Positions 5,367 to 6,180 of a stretch of 6,180 nt of DNA are shown in pieces. The DNA is taken from NCBI GenBank assembly GCA_003164155.1, contig PLSG01000265.1:1-6180 (forward strand). Direction: 5' to 3'. Numbering within the stretch: position 1 is the first letter of the stretch; every line of letters starts with the position of its first letter. The position numbers and the translations under genes were made by a program. A model generated the notes under the pieces. The model searched no databases. It was given only the letters and a program-made list of their open reading frames with translations, and was not told where the DNA came from. Source of the stretch: Parachlamydiaceae bacterium (GTDB taxonomy: Bacteria > Chlamydiota > Chlamydiia > Chlamydiales > Parachlamydiaceae).

Positions 5367-6180
5367 ATGGATGAAATTGCTCCTGAATTAGATGTCGATC
5401 AACATAGTATTGCATATTTACGTCAAAAACAACCTGATGTAAATAAAATAAAACCACTCCACCTTCAGGAAAGCTATGCCGTATTGCTAGCTAAGCAGAG
5501 GGAGTTTTTTTATTCCGGCCAAACCAGACCCTACGCATTTAGGATCGAGCAGCTCAAAAAGCTGCGTGCGCTTTTTCCAAAATACGGCTTGGCATTAAGA
5601 GAAGCCATATGGAAAGATATGCATCGTTCGGATAATTATGCTTTCCTAGAGCAGATGATCGTGTGTGCCGACTTGGACGAGAGCATTGCGCATCTCAAAA
5701 AATGGATGAAGCCAGTAAATATTTCGGTCAGGCTGCCTACTTTTCCTTCGCGCTCCCGCATCTATTCTGAACCCTATGGGACGGCCCTGATTATTGCCCC
5801 TTGGAATTATCCTTTTCTTTTGTCATGTGTGCCTTTGGTAGGCGCTATAGGGGCAGGAAACTGTGTGATTTTAAAGCTCTCCGAGCTGGCTCCGCATGCG
5901 GCTGAAGTGATAAAGGCCATGATCTCACAAAATTTCCCTGAAGAATACATCAGCGTGGTATTGGGAGGCCCTGAGACTGCACAAGCACTCCTTAAGGAAA
6001 AGTCCGATTATGTTTTTTTCACAGGAGGTCCCAAAGTGGGCAAAATGGTCATGCAGGCAGCTGCCGAAAATTTAACGCCTGTGACCTTAGAGTTAGGGGG
6101 AAAGTCGCCTTGTGTGGTAGATGCCACCGCCGACCTAGATCTCGCCGCCAGAAAAATTGTCTGGGGAAAGTTCATCAATG
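5367..6180 (+). CDS. aldehyde dehydrogenase, class 3-like, truncated by the window edge
   Basis: The first 271 codons of an NAD(P)-dependent aldehyde dehydrogenase, which oxidises an aldehyde to its carboxylic acid. Visible motifs are SGQTRPYAFRIEQLKKL (about 50-66), typical of the class 3 or coniferyl/fatty aldehyde group; APWNYPF (144-150) with the oxyanion-hole N147; VILKLSELAPH (167-177) with cofactor-binding K170; FTGGPKVGK (218-226); and LELGGKSP (241-248) with the general base E242. The catalytic cysteine lies beyond the edge. The start is well supported: AAGGAAGG at 5352-5359 with 7-nt spacing, and an in-frame TAG at 5346-5348 just upstream. About 40 residues precede the first conserved block, longer than in typical class 3 enzymes. 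These residues are polar, with no signal peptide. The gene probably shares a transcript with the SDR gene 89 bp upstream. The family is certain; the substrate is unknown. Confidence 0.93.
   Translation, partial: MDEIAPELDVDQHSIAYLRQKQPDVNKIKPLHLQESYAVLLAKQREFFYSGQTRPYAFRIEQLKKLRALFPKYGLALREAIWKDMHRSDNYAFLEQMIVCADLDESIAHLKKWMKPVNISVRLPTFPSRSRIYSEPYGTALIIAPWNYPFLLSCVPLVGAIGAGNCVILKLSELAPHAAEVIKAMISQNFPEEYISVVLGGPETAQALLKEKSDYVFFTGGPKVGKMVMQAAAENLTPVTLELGGKSPCVVDATADLDLAARKIVWGKFIN

Overview
The window reads as an ordinary bacterial chromosome segment of moderate GC content, with short intergenic gaps, purine-rich Shine-Dalgarno sites and one good sigma70-type promoter. It carries five complete protein genes and a sixth cut by the right edge. 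The taxon cannot be fixed from sequence alone. N-terminal export signals on glycan-type enzymes and the overall gene flavour would fit an environmental chlamydia or another Gram-negative host-associated lineage, but this is an impression, not a demonstration.

Left half (about 100-3502): three genes of a glycan or small-molecule modification type. First is a membrane-anchored class I SAM-dependent methyltransferase resembling putative sugar O-methyltransferases (+). Next is a family 92-like glycosyltransferase with a signal peptide (-). Third is a poorly characterised glycosyltransferase-like protein with HTKG and HFSGNFWW signatures and an N-terminal hydrophobic segment (+). The first two converge on a 127-bp composite palindrome (1355-1481) built from copies of a CTATCCT-containing unit. 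The second and third diverge from a 211-bp region that holds a well-spaced promoter for the third.

Right half (3511-6180): redox enzymes. A short-chain dehydrogenase/reductase (SDR) on the minus strand ends 8 bp from the end of the third glycan-type gene. It is transcribed divergently from a second, paralogous SDR on the plus strand. The 219-bp region between them contains two inverted repeats that look like operators. The second SDR is followed after 89 bp by an aldehyde dehydrogenase of the class 3-like group, truncated at the window edge. The SDR plus aldehyde dehydrogenase pair could oxidise an alcohol through an aldehyde to an acid, but no substrate can be read from the sequence.

No tRNA, rRNA, CRISPR array, transposase gene or phage gene was seen. 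The most interesting points are the predicted extracytoplasmic location of all three glycan-type enzymes, the uncharacterised family of the third gene, and the composite palindrome.
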